From the NCBI GenBank assembly GCA_019429445.1, contig JAHYIW010000003.1:81716-145715 (forward strand): 64,000 nucleotides of DNA, in the 5' to 3' direction. Position 1 is the first letter of the stretch. Every line of letters begins with the position of its first letter. This DNA is from Desulfuromonadaceae bacterium (GTDB lineage Bacteria; Desulfobacterota; Desulfuromonadia; Desulfuromonadales; JAHYIW01). Shown in pieces: positions 7,150 to 15,749 of this stretch. A program made the translations under genes and the position numbers. Under the pieces are notes generated by a model. The model saw nothing but the letters and a program-made list of their open reading frames with translations, made no database searches and was not told the origin of the DNA.

Positions 7150-9831
7150 ATGAATTTTTGGATGCACCTCAGTCCTGAATATCTGGAGAAGGAATATCGT
7201 CGCTGGCAGGCTGATCCTGATTCGGTGGCTGCCGATCGGCAGCTTTTTTTCAGCGGGTTCGATCTGGCGCTGGAGACAAAAACGCCGCTTGCTGCAGAAC
7301 CGGCGCTGAAGGAATCAGCGGTTCAGTCGCTGCTCTATCGGTATCGTGATCTGGGTCATTTGCAGGCCGCCATCAATCCGCTCGACCCTGCCCCCGCGAC
7401 GCATCCCCGGCTCGCCCTGGAGTCCTTCGGCCTTGATGAAAACGATCTCGATCGAGTCTTTCATTCGGTGCGTTTCGAAAAAGAAAGCGCCACCCTGCGT
7501 GAAATCCTTGCCATCCTTGGCGACACCTATTGCCGCAGCGTCGGAGTGGAGTTCATGCATATCCAGAATCCGGTCGAGCGCGACTGGTTGAAGGAGCGGA
7601 TGGAACCGTGTCGCAATCGGCCGCAGCTAAGTCGCGAGACAAAGCTCGCGGTGCTCGGAAAGATTCAGGAAGCGGCCCTTTTTGAGCGATTTCTGCAGCG
7701 CAAATTTGTCGGCCAGAAGCGCTTTTCCCTCGAAGGTGGCGAGACGTTGATTCCGCTCCTTGATGCCCTGGTCGAACACGCTGCCCGCAGTGGCGTTCGC
7801 GACCTGGTGATGGGGATGTCGCACCGCGGGCGGCTGAATGTGCTGGCCAACATTTTACGCAAACCGCTGGAGAATATTTTTGCCGAATTCGCCGACAACC
7901 TCGAACTCGGTTTTATCGGTGACGGTGACGTCAAATACCACAAAGGGTTTTCAACCGACCGCAAGCTCCCCTCCGGGGCGACGATTCATCTGACTGTCGC
8001 TCCCAATCCGAGCCATCTTGAAGCGGTCGATCCGGTGGTGATCGGCAAATCTCGCGCGCGTCACAATCTGCATGGTCCGGGGGGGAAACAAAAGGTGCTC
8101 CCGGTATTGATTCACGGAGATGCGGCTTTTGCCGGGCAGGGGCTGGTTGCCGAGACCCTCAACCTGTCGCAGATTGATGGTTATCAGGTCGGCGGTACGC
8201 TGCATGTTATTGTTAATAATCAAATCGGCTTTACCGCCACGGCGAAAGATGCCCGCTCGACCCCCTATGCCACCGATGTTGCCAAGATGCTCCAGGCACC
8301 GATCTTTCATATCCACGGCGAAGATCCCGAGGCGGCGGTTTTCGTCGCCGAACTGGCCTTTGATTATCGACAGCGTTTTGCCAAAGACGCTGTGGTTGAG
8401 ATCTGCTGCTACCGTCGGCATGGGCATAATGAAGGGGATGAGCCATCTTTTACTCAACCGCTGATGTATGCCAGGATCAAGGATCGCCCGCCGATCGATA
8501 AGGTTTACGCCGAGCAGCTGGTGGCGGAGGGGGTTCCCCCTGCGGCGATCGACGCGTTGGCGCAGGAGGTCACCGCCAGGCTGGAGACGGCGCTGGAAGC
8601 TGCGCCGCAACCGGCCGAAGTGGGTTATCAAGAGAAGTGGGCGAGGGTGCAGCGGGATTATTCGCCGCAGCAACCGGTCACCGCAGTTGCGGCGAAAACC
8701 CTTCAGCAGCTGGGGAAGAAACTGGCGCACGTTCCGTCCGGGTTCGCGCTGCATCCGAAAGTGGAAAAGTTGTTGCACGGACGCCTGGCGGCACTGGAGT
8801 CAGGCGCGGCAATCGACTGGGGAAACGCCGAGGCCCTGGCTTTTGCCAGCCTGCTGGCGGAGGGAGTGCCAGTGCGGGTTTCAGGGCAGGATTCACGGCG
8901 CGGGACGTTTAATCACCGTCACGCCATGCTGGTCGATCAGCGCAATGGCGCGCTGTTCACGCCTTATGCGGCACTGGGAAGAGGACAGGCAGCGGCACAG
9001 TTTTACAACAGTATGCTCTCCGAGGCGGCAGTCCTTGGTTTTGAATACGGATATTCGCTGGAGACCCCCGAAGGGCTGACGATCTGGGAGGCGCAGTTCG
9101 GCGATTTTGCCAACGGTGCCCAGGTGATCATCGACCAGTTTATTGCCGGCGGGATTTCCAAGTGGGATCGCGCCAGCGGGATTACCCTGTTCCTGCCGCA
9201 TGGCTATGAGGGGCAGGGGGCGGAGCATTCCAGCGCCCGAATCGAACGCTATCTGCAACTGTGTGCCGAAGAGAATCTGCTGGTCACTTACCCGAGTTCC
9301 CCGGCCCAGTTTTTTCATCTGCTGCGGCGACAGGTCAAGCTGCCCTACCGGCGTCCGCTGGTCGTCTTTACCCCGAAAAGTCTGCTGCGCAATCCGCTTT
9401 GTCGTTCAAGTGTGCGAGAACTGAGTAGTGGCACGTTTCAGCCAGTGCTTCCTGCAACCAGCGACCCGCAGGCAACGCGGCGGGTGCTGGTGTGCTGTGG
9501 GAAAATTTACTACGAACTGCTGGCCCGGCTCAATGAGGAACAGCGTGACGATGTCGCCCTGATCCGTGTTGAGCAACTCTATCCGCTGCATACCGAGCTG
9601 CTCAGCGCTGCGCTGGAACCGTATCGCGCTTTAGATCGACCACTGTTCTGGGTGCAGGAAGAGCCTGAAAATATGGGGGCATGGCGTCACTTGCGTCCGC
9701 AGCTGGCAGCGCTGGCAGCCGGTGAGGTCGGCTATTTTGGACGTGAGGCTGCGGCGGTTCCGGCGGTCGGTTTGCATCGTCTGCACCTGGAGGAACAGCA
9801 ACACATCATCGACGCGGCGTTGACCCTTTAA
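7150..9831 (+). CDS. sucA: 2-oxoglutarate dehydrogenase E1 component
   Basis: 893 residues, slightly shorter than the E. coli enzyme. It decarboxylates 2-oxoglutarate with thiamine diphosphate and passes the succinyl group to the E2 lipoyl arm. Family motifs include MGMSHRGRLNVLANI near residue 220, the cofactor-binding stretch HGDAAFAGQG...NNQIGFT near residues 321-360, and the transketolase-like pyrimidine domain with EFGYSLETPEGL-type sequence near residue 635. A GGGGGAG ribosome-binding site precedes the ATG. It begins the E1-E2-E3 cluster. The 241 bp to E2 are filled mostly by a dispersed repeat, which may affect polar expression. Confidence 0.96.
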   Translation: MNFWMHLSPEYLEKEYRRWQADPDSVAADRQLFFSGFDLALETKTPLAAEPALKESAVQSLLYRYRDLGHLQAAINPLDPAPATHPRLALESFGLDENDLDRVFHSVRFEKESATLREILAILGDTYCRSVGVEFMHIQNPVERDWLKERMEPCRNRPQLSRETKLAVLGKIQEAALFERFLQRKFVGQKRFSLEGGETLIPLLDALVEHAARSGVRDLVMGMSHRGRLNVLANILRKPLENIFAEFADNLELGFIGDGDVKYHKGFSTDRKLPSGATIHLTVAPNPSHLEAVDPVVIGKSRARHNLHGPGGKQKVLPVLIHGDAAFAGQGLVAETLNLSQIDGYQVGGTLHVIVNNQIGFTATAKDARSTPYATDVAKMLQAPIFHIHGEDPEAAVFVAELAFDYRQRFAKDAVVEICCYRRHGHNEGDEPSFTQPLMYARIKDRPPIDKVYAEQLVAEGVPPAAIDALAQEVTARLETALEAAPQPAEVGYQEKWARVQRDYSPQQPVTAVAAKTLQQLGKKLAHVPSGFALHPKVEKLLHGRLAALESGAAIDWGNAEALAFASLLAEGVPVRVSGQDSRRGTFNHRHAMLVDQRNGALFTPYAALGRGQAAAQFYNSMLSEAAVLGFEYGYSLETPEGLTIWEAQFGDFANGAQVIIDQFIAGGISKWDRASGITLFLPHGYEGQGAEHSSARIERYLQLCAEENLLVTYPSSPAQFFHLLRRQVKLPYRRPLVVFTPKSLLRNPLCRSSVRELSSGTFQPVLPATSDPQATRRVLVCCGKIYYELLARLNEEQRDDVALIRVEQLYPLHTELLSAALEPYRALDRPLFWVQEEPENMGAWRHLRPQLAALAAGEVGYFGREAAAVPAVGLHRLHLEEQQHIIDAALTL

Positions 9832-9832
9832 C

Positions 9833-10015
9833 GTAACTGTTCAGATCTTCTGTGGGAGCGGCTTTAGCCGCGAATCATCGCGCCTGAAGGTGGCTCCTAC
9901 AGCGTCATTCCGGCATGATTTTAGCCGGAATCCAGATTTTTCAGGGTTGAAAGTCTGGATCCCCGACAGGATCCTTCGGGGATGACGACCCTTGGACGGG
10001 TAGGTGGATAGTTAC
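9833..10015 (+). repeat. Dispersed composite repeat, copy A (between sucA and sucB)
   Basis: A 183-bp element with imperfect terminal inverted repeats (GTAACTGTTCAG at the left, a match to its complement ending in AGTTAC at the right). It has two internal parts: a REP-like hairpin (CTGTGGGAGC 9850-9859 / GCTCCTACAG 9893-9902) and a second pair of GGAATCCAG/GGGGATGACG arms. It is nearly identical to copies B (55792-55973) and C (58248-58430, inverted). It starts 2 bp after the sucA stop. Confidence 0.9.
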
Positions 10016-10072
10016 CCTTTAACCAACTTTAACCCATTTTTACAAGCCCTACTAATCAATATGGAGTCTTTT

Positions 10073-11251
10073 ATGGATGTCAAAATACCGGCAGTCGGCG
10101 AGTCGATCCTCGAGGGGCTGATTGCCAAGTGGCATAAAAAAACGGGTGATACGGTGCAAAAAGACGAATTGATCTGCGAATTTGAAACCGACAAAGTCAC
10201 CGTTGAAATCCGTGCCGATGCGGCGGGGACGATTGCGCTGCAGGCGGCAGAAGGTGAAACGCTGCCGATCGGTGCGACCATTGCCACGATCGATGCAAGC
10301 GCGGCTGTCCAGGACACCGCGCCGACTGTGACCAGAACCGCGAAAAGTTCTGGCGCGGCGCCGATCAATCCCGGTGCGCGACAACTGGCGGAAGAACGTG
10401 GCATCGATCCGGCAACACTGCACGGGAGCGGTCGCGATGGTCGGGTGATCGTCGCTGATGTGTTGACGGCGAGCGCCACCGTGGCGGACCAGGAGACGAC
10501 TACGGTAACTCCCGCAAGGGAATCCCCACCGACTGAGTGGCACGATGCAGCAGAGCGGACCACCCGCAAACCGATGTCCCCGCTGCGCAAAAAAATTGCC
10601 GAGCGGTTGCTTCAGGCGCGGCAGCAGACGGCGATGCTGACCACCTTCAACGAAGCGGATATGAGTCATATCATCAGGCTGCGCCGTGAACATCAGGAAC
10701 ATTTCATGGCCCGGCACCAGGTCAAGCTGGGGTTCATGTCGTTCTTTGTCAAGGCGACGGTGGCTGCACTCAAGGAATTCCCTGAGGTCAACGCACAGAT
10801 CGACGGCGACGATATTGTTTATCATCACGCGCAGCACATTGGCATTGCGGTCGGCGGCAAGAAGGGGTTGGTGGTGCCGGTATTGCGCGACGCTGACCAG
10901 CTGAGTTTCGCGGCGATCGAACGTCAGATTGCGGAGTTCGGGGAAAAAGTCAGCACTAACAAGATTGCCCTGGCGGAGCTGGAGGGCGGCACTTTCACCA
11001 TCAGCAACGGCGGGGTTTACGGCTCTTTATTGAGCACGCCGATCCTCAATGTTCCGCAAAGCGGGGTGCTCGGCATGCACGCGATTCAGGAGCGCCCGGT
11101 GGCCCGCGATGGCGAAATTGTTATTTGTCCGATGATGTATCTGGCGTTGAGTTATGATCATCGTCTTGTCGATGGTCGTCAGGCGGTCGGTTGTCTCAAA
11201 CGCATCAAGGATCTGGTTGAGGCTCCGGAAGAGTTGATTCTCGAACTGTGA
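10073..11251 (+). CDS. sucB: Dihydrolipoyl succinyltransferase (2-oxoglutarate dehydrogenase E2)
   Basis: 392 residues. Domains in order: lipoyl domain (1-75) with the modified lysine Lys41 in ETDKVTV, an Ala/Thr-rich linker, the peripheral subunit-binding domain (about 103-130, ARQLAEERGIDP), a second linker and the catalytic domain (165-392) with the active-site SYDHRLVDGR near the C-terminus. The upstream in-frame start at 10004 falls inside the dispersed repeat, so the ATG at 10073 is chosen; GGAG lies 6 bp before it. It transfers the succinyl group to CoA. lpdA follows. Confidence 0.95.
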   Translation: MDVKIPAVGESILEGLIAKWHKKTGDTVQKDELICEFETDKVTVEIRADAAGTIALQAAEGETLPIGATIATIDASAAVQDTAPTVTRTAKSSGAAPINPGARQLAEERGIDPATLHGSGRDGRVIVADVLTASATVADQETTTVTPARESPPTEWHDAAERTTRKPMSPLRKKIAERLLQARQQTAMLTTFNEADMSHIIRLRREHQEHFMARHQVKLGFMSFFVKATVAALKEFPEVNAQIDGDDIVYHHAQHIGIAVGGKKGLVVPVLRDADQLSFAAIERQIAEFGEKVSTNKIALAELEGGTFTISNGGVYGSLLSTPILNVPQSGVLGMHAIQERPVARDGEIVICPMMYLALSYDHRLVDGRQAVGCLKRIKDLVEAPEELILEL

Positions 11252-11298
11252 AGGGGGGAACATCCATGCCCTTACAAAAAATAATTACGGAGCAAGAA

Positions 11299-12717
11299 AT
11301 GGCGGAGGATATTTTTGATCTGGTGGTGATCGGCGGTGGCCCTGGCGGTTATGTCGCGGCAATCCGTGCGGCGCAACTGGGGGAGCGGGTGGTGGTGGTT
11401 GAACAACGCGCAACTCTGGGGGGGGTCTGTCTCAACGAAGGGTGCATTCCGAGTAAAGCGTTGCTTGATTCGAGTGAATATTTTTCCCTGGCGCGGGATG
11501 AATTTGCCGGGCATGGGATCGACATTGAAGCGCCGCGACTCAATCTGGCGCGGATGCAGGAGCGCAAGGCCGAAGTGGTCACCAAACTGACCGGCGGCAT
11601 CGCTCTGCTGTTTAAAAAACATAAGATCAAACATATTCAGGCACGTGGTATCCTTGGGGACACGGGGGAGGGAGGGCGACATGTTCGGTTGGTGGATGCC
11701 GCTGACGGCCTTCCGGCAGAGCTGGTCGGGCGGAAGGTTTTGCTGGCTACCGGGGGGCAGCCGCAGGGGTTGTCCGAACTGCCCTTTGACGGACAGCGGA
11801 TTGTTGATTCGACCGCCGCGCTGGCGTTTACCCAGGTTCCCGAACATTTGGTGGTGATCGGCGGCGGCTTTATCGGTCTGGAACTCGGGTCGGTTTGGCG
11901 CCGCCTCGGAGCCAAAGTTACGGTGGTCGAGATGCTGCCCCATATCCTGCCGCAGATTGATCGTAAAATTGCCGCTACGCTGCAACGCGCGTTGCACAAG
12001 CAAGGGTTTAAATTTCATTTGCAGAGCAAGGTCACCGCCTGGAAAGAAGACGGGGAAAGGATCAAAGCGACGGTCACCGGGCCGAAAGGGGCGGATGAAC
12101 TTGTTTGCGACAAGCTGCTGGTGGCGATCGGGCGTAAACCGGTAACGGCCGGGCTGGGGCTCGAAGAGGCTGGCGTTGCGCTGACCGCTGCCGGGCGGGT
12201 TCAGGTGGATGTCGATTATCGAACCAGTGCCGCCGGAGTTTATGCCCTTGGTGATCTGATCGACGGTCCGCCGCTGGCGCACAAGGCGATGGAGGAAGGG
12301 GTTGCCTTTGTCGAACGGCAACATGGACGCCAGACCAGGGTCGATCTTGAGCTGATTCCCGGCGTGGTCTATACCATGCCGGAAGTCGCGACGATCGGCA
12401 AGACCGAGGAACAACTGCAAGGTGCCGGGACCGACTATGCGGTTGGCAAGTTCACCTTTCTCGCCAGCGGACGTGCCCACTGTCTGGCCGCAACCGAGGG
12501 GCTGGTCAAGGTGCTCGCCGCACCCGTGGATGGCCGGATCCTTGGCGTGCATATTGTCGGGGCACGGGCCTCAGAACTGATCGCCGAGGCAACCGCAGTG
12601 ATGAGTTTTTCCGGCAGCGTGCGCGATATTGCGGCAACGGTTCACGCACATCCGACGCTGGCCGAGGCATTTAAAGAGGCGGCGCTGGCGGTCGAGAAGG
12701 CGGCAATACATGGTTGA
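11299..12717 (+). CDS. lpdA: Dihydrolipoyl dehydrogenase (E3)
   Basis: 472 residues from the ATG at 11299, which has GGAG 6 bp upstream and begins just before the FAD-binding motif (VVIGGGPGGY). An in-frame ATG at 11266 with a G-rich ribosome-binding site is an alternative. The redox-active disulfide is Cys44/Cys49 (GGVCLNEGC). A second dinucleotide motif (VVIGGGFIGLE) binds NAD, and HAHPT near the C-terminus carries the catalytic histidine. It reoxidises the lipoamide of SucB. An 8-G tract lies at 11418-11425, within the background seen elsewhere here. Its end overlaps the HAD gene by 8 bp. Confidence 0.95.
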   Translation: MAEDIFDLVVIGGGPGGYVAAIRAAQLGERVVVVEQRATLGGVCLNEGCIPSKALLDSSEYFSLARDEFAGHGIDIEAPRLNLARMQERKAEVVTKLTGGIALLFKKHKIKHIQARGILGDTGEGGRHVRLVDAADGLPAELVGRKVLLATGGQPQGLSELPFDGQRIVDSTAALAFTQVPEHLVVIGGGFIGLELGSVWRRLGAKVTVVEMLPHILPQIDRKIAATLQRALHKQGFKFHLQSKVTAWKEDGERIKATVTGPKGADELVCDKLLVAIGRKPVTAGLGLEEAGVALTAAGRVQVDVDYRTSAAGVYALGDLIDGPPLAHKAMEEGVAFVERQHGRQTRVDLELIPGVVYTMPEVATIGKTEEQLQGAGTDYAVGKFTFLASGRAHCLAATEGLVKVLAAPVDGRILGVHIVGARASELIAEATAVMSFSGSVRDIAATVHAHPTLAEAFKEAALAVEKAAIHG

Positions 12718-13465
12718 CGGGTGCGTCGACCGCTTCGATCCGGCACGGGTACGCGCCGTTCTCTTTGATCTTGACGGAACCCTGCTGGATGTCGATATGT
12801 CGCGCTTTATTCCTGTTTATCTTGAGCGACTGGCTGGACATTTTTCCGATCTGGTCGCCCCCGAGCGCTTTGCGCGGACGATGCGCAGACTGATCTCGGC
12901 ACTTCTTGAGGCAGACGACGGGCGCTTGAATGCGCTGGTGGTTGCGGAGGTGCTGGAACGACGACTGGGGATCGATCCGCTGGTCGGCGCGGTTCGATTC
13001 AGAAACTTTTATGCACAAAGCCTTGCCGGATTACAATCGTTGGTGACGCCTTTGCCACAAGCGCAGGCGCTTTTGCTCACTTGTCTTGAACGGGGGATGC
13101 AGGTGGTCATCGCGACCAACCCGGTCTTTCCGCGCGAGGTGGTTGCGGCCCGGCTGGAGTGGGCCGGGATCGGCGCATTGCCTTACGCATTGGTTACGTC
13201 ACTGGAAAACAGCCATTATTGTAAACCGCACCCTGGTTATTTCCGCCAGGTACTGACGAAACTCGGCTTGTCTGCCGCTGAAGTGGTGATGGTTGGCAAC
13301 GATACGGAACATGATCTGGCGGCCCGCAAAGTGGGCATCCCGACCTTCCTGGTCGACCCCTGGTTAATTGAGCGGAACGGTCCCCATTACAGCTGTGATT
13401 GGCGTGGTGATCACACACAACTGGGAATTTTTCTGGAAACCCTTGGAACGCCTGGTAAAAATTGA
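12710..13465 (+). CDS. HAD-superfamily hydrolase
   Basis: 251 residues. Motif I is FDLDGTLLD with Asp20/Asp22 as nucleophile and acid/base. Motif II is IATNP, motif III is the lysine in CKPHP, and motif IV is VGNDTEHDL. A helical cap lies between motifs I and II. This is the phosphoglycolate phosphatase-like HAD subclass, but the substrate cannot be read from sequence. The ATG at 12710 overlaps the lpdA end by 8 bp, so translation is probably coupled; the longer upstream frame runs inside lpdA and is rejected. Its stop codon overlaps a consensus -35 hexamer for the next gene. Confidence 0.85.
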   Translation: MVDGCVDRFDPARVRAVLFDLDGTLLDVDMSRFIPVYLERLAGHFSDLVAPERFARTMRRLISALLEADDGRLNALVVAEVLERRLGIDPLVGAVRFRNFYAQSLAGLQSLVTPLPQAQALLLTCLERGMQVVIATNPVFPREVVAARLEWAGIGALPYALVTSLENSHYCKPHPGYFRQVLTKLGLSAAEVVMVGNDTEHDLAARKVGIPTFLVDPWLIERNGPHYSCDWRGDHTQLGIFLETLGTPGKN

Positions 13466-13490
13466 CAATCTGGCAAATTTCCGTTACTCT
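13462..13490 (+). promoter_or_regulatory. Candidate promoter for the small protein-rluD-pgeF unit
   Basis: TTGACA (13462-13467), 17 bp, then TACTCT (13485-13490). The -35 is perfect and the -10 weak. It would give a leader of about 90 nt before the gene at 13589, which includes a short CGCC/GGCG hairpin. Confidence 0.45.
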
Positions 13491-13588
13491 GCCCGAGTTC
13501 GTTGCTGGGAAATCCCCTGTGCGGCAACCGTTCCTGGCTCGCCGCAGTGTGTGGCGGTTAGATGGGCGCGGTAACTATTGGAGGTAGC

Positions 13589-13858
13589 ATGGCCAAACTG
13601 GTTGACAATCCTAAGCTTGCATTCCGCCTGGCGCGGGCGATTATCTCCGATATCGCGCTTTACAACCAGGAAAAGGTCAAGGACGGGATAAAAAACGACA
13701 ACATCTTCGATGCGCTCGCCGAAGAGCTGCAAGAGGGCCGGGAGCATTTTCATGGCCGGGTTGACCCCGCGCTCACCGAGCGGGATCAGCTCTTTGATCG
13801 GGCAATTGTTGATGTCATGATCAAGCAGGCAGGCAAGATCGAAAGCCCCATCTGGTAA
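13589..13858 (+). CDS. Small conserved-looking protein of unknown function
   Basis: 89 residues with an ideal GGAGG ribosome-binding site before the ATG at 13589. Predicted mostly helical and charged (FRLARAIISDIALYN, DALAEELQEGREHF), with no Cys motif, signal peptide or membrane helix. Its stop is directly abutted by the rluD start (TAA then ATG), which implies translational coupling. I recall similar small proteins next to rluD in Geobacter-type genomes but cannot confirm this. I do not recognise a function; a role near RNA or ribosomes is only a guess from context. Confidence 0.75.
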   Translation: MAKLVDNPKLAFRLARAIISDIALYNQEKVKDGIKNDNIFDALAEELQEGREHFHGRVDPALTERDQLFDRAIVDVMIKQAGKIESPIW

Positions 13859-14860
13859 ATGGCTGACCACAGGGCACTGGTCTTTCCTCCCGGACAGCCC
13901 CCCGAACGGATTGACCGGTTTTTGGCCAGGACGTTGCCGGAGCTGTCACGTTCGCAATTGAAAAAGCTGATCGACGATGGCCAGGTCATTATTGACGGCA
14001 GTACCATTAAAGCGGGAACGAAGCTGAAGGGTGGTGAAACCCTGTCGGTGACACTCCCGGAGCCGGTCCCGACGCAGACCCTTCCCCAGGCAATTCCCCT
14101 TACCATCCTCTACGAAGATCCGGTTCTGATTGTCATCGACAAACCGGCCGGGCTGGTTGTTCATCCCGCCGCCGGGCATGGCGATGGCACGCTGGTGAAT
14201 GCATTGTTGCATCATTGCGACGATCTGTCCGGAGTCGGAGGGGAGTTACGTCCAGGGATTGTGCATCGGTTGGACAAGGACACCTCCGGGGTGCTGGTCG
14301 CAGCGAAAAATGATGCGGCGCATCAGTCCCTGGCGCAGCAATTCAGTGAACATCGTGTTAACCGCCGCTATCAGGCGTTGATTCACGGGATATTACCGAC
14401 CCCGCGCGGCACGATTGATCAGCCGATTGGTCGCCACCCAACGCAACGCAAAAAGATGAGTGGCAAGGGGCGCGGGGGGCGTCGGGCAGTCACTCACTGG
14501 AAAGTTTTACGCAGCTACGAGGATGACCGTTTGAGCCTGGTGGAATTGCGCCTCGAAACCGGGCGGACCCATCAGATCCGGGTCCATCTTGCTGAGTACA
14601 ACCATCCCCTGGTAGGGGATCAGACCTATGGCAGAGATCCGCGCAAGTGCGTCAAGGATGAGCATTTGTGTGCGTTGATCCGTGCTTTGGGGCGTCAGGC
14701 GCTGCACGCCCGGCTGCTCGGCTTTAGTCATCCGCTAACCGGTGAATATTGCGAATTCACAAGTCCTCTGCCGACCGATATGGCCCGCTTGGTGGATTAT
14801 CTCGATGAAAAATACGGTACTGCGGAGCCCGTTTCGCCATGCCCGGACGAGAAGGAATGA
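13859..14860 (+). CDS. rluD: 23S rRNA pseudouridine synthase RluD-type
   Basis: 333 residues. An S4 RNA-binding domain (about residues 15-75, ERIDRFLARTLPELSRSQLKKLI) precedes the RluA-family catalytic domain with the signature GIVHRLDKDTSG, whose first Asp is the nucleophile. ETGRTHQIRVHL near residue 235 is the second family motif. RluD modifies helix 69 of 23S rRNA. The RluA/RluC/RluD split is uncertain, but the S4 domain and length favour RluD. It starts one base after the previous stop and its stop overlaps the first possible pgeF starts. Confidence 0.9.
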   Translation: MADHRALVFPPGQPPERIDRFLARTLPELSRSQLKKLIDDGQVIIDGSTIKAGTKLKGGETLSVTLPEPVPTQTLPQAIPLTILYEDPVLIVIDKPAGLVVHPAAGHGDGTLVNALLHHCDDLSGVGGELRPGIVHRLDKDTSGVLVAAKNDAAHQSLAQQFSEHRVNRRYQALIHGILPTPRGTIDQPIGRHPTQRKKMSGKGRGGRRAVTHWKVLRSYEDDRLSLVELRLETGRTHQIRVHLAEYNHPLVGDQTYGRDPRKCVKDEHLCALIRALGRQALHARLLGFSHPLTGEYCEFTSPLPTDMARLVDYLDEKYGTAEPVSPCPDEKE

Positions 14861-14862
14861 TA

Positions 14863-15657
14863 ATGAAATTTGCACACGAGGGTAAAATTGGTTATCTGCA
14901 ACCGACCTGGGCGGAACATTGCGGCGTTCGCGCCGGGTTTACCGGGAGGAATGGTGGCGTCAGTCGGGCACCGTTCAACTCGCTGAATCTGGGGTACAAT
15001 ACCGACGATCTGGCGGTCAATGTCGAGGGGAATCGTTCGACCCTGACCCGCGCCTTCGGGTTGCGCCCGCACCAGTTACTGACAGTTAATCAGGTCCATG
15101 GCAGCGATGTCCTGCTGGTCAATGAACCGAACCCCGACCTGTCATACTTTCTGAGTGTCGCATGCGATGCTGTGGTTACCGATCAACCGAAAATCATGGT
15201 CGGTATTCTGACCGCCGACTGCTACCCGGTGCTGCTGGTCGATTCGCAACGCAAGGTTGCGGGCGTCGTTCATGTTGGCTGGCGTGGCGCGGCGTACAGC
15301 CTGATCGAGAAAACCGTTCAGGTCATGCATGCCGAATATGGCTGTCGACCGGAACAGTTACTGGCGGCGGTCGGTCCCGGTATCGGCGCGCATGCCTACC
15401 AGGTCGATCGTCCGGTGCGCGATGCTTTCCGCCATGGAGCGGGGCGCTGGGACGAAATTTCCGTTGAGGTCGCGTTGGGGAAATGGCACCTCGACCTGCG
15501 CCGTTGTTGCGAACTGCAACTCAATGCAGCGGGACTGTTGGCGCACAAGATCGAGATCGCCAGGGAGTGTACCTGTTGTCACCGCGAGACGTTGTTCTCC
15601 CATCGGCGGGATAAAGGGCAGACCGGTCGCCAGCTTGGGTTTGTATTGATCGATTGA
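14863..15657 (+). CDS. pgeF: Peptidoglycan editing factor PgeF (YfiH/DUF152, laccase-domain)
   Basis: 264 residues. Family motifs are GFTGRNGGVS, VNQVHGSD, LTADCYPVLL with the catalytic Cys, VHVGWRGA with the metal-binding His, and CTCCHRETLFSHRRD near the C-terminus. PgeF family members hydrolyse mis-incorporated peptidoglycan precursors or act as purine nucleoside-type enzymes; older annotations say polyphenol oxidase. The ATG at 14863 is chosen because AGAAGGA lies at proper distance; ATGs at 14839 and 14857 are alternatives. The rluD-pgeF pairing is common in bacteria. Confidence 0.9.
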   Translation: MKFAHEGKIGYLQPTWAEHCGVRAGFTGRNGGVSRAPFNSLNLGYNTDDLAVNVEGNRSTLTRAFGLRPHQLLTVNQVHGSDVLLVNEPNPDLSYFLSVACDAVVTDQPKIMVGILTADCYPVLLVDSQRKVAGVVHVGWRGAAYSLIEKTVQVMHAEYGCRPEQLLAAVGPGIGAHAYQVDRPVRDAFRHGAGRWDEISVEVALGKWHLDLRRCCELQLNAAGLLAHKIEIARECTCCHRETLFSHRRDKGQTGRQLGFVLID

Positions 15658-15749
15658 TTTATTAATTTCGGGGGGCGTGAGGGACTGCACCGAGGTCCTC
15701 ATCACCGGTCAGGATGAATTTTTTTGCGGAATCTGGAAAGTGATTGTTT

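Noticed and set aside
11272..12552. Long open frame (426 codons) antisense to lpdA
   Set aside because: lpdA is complete with all motifs; the antisense frame is a GC-skew shadow.
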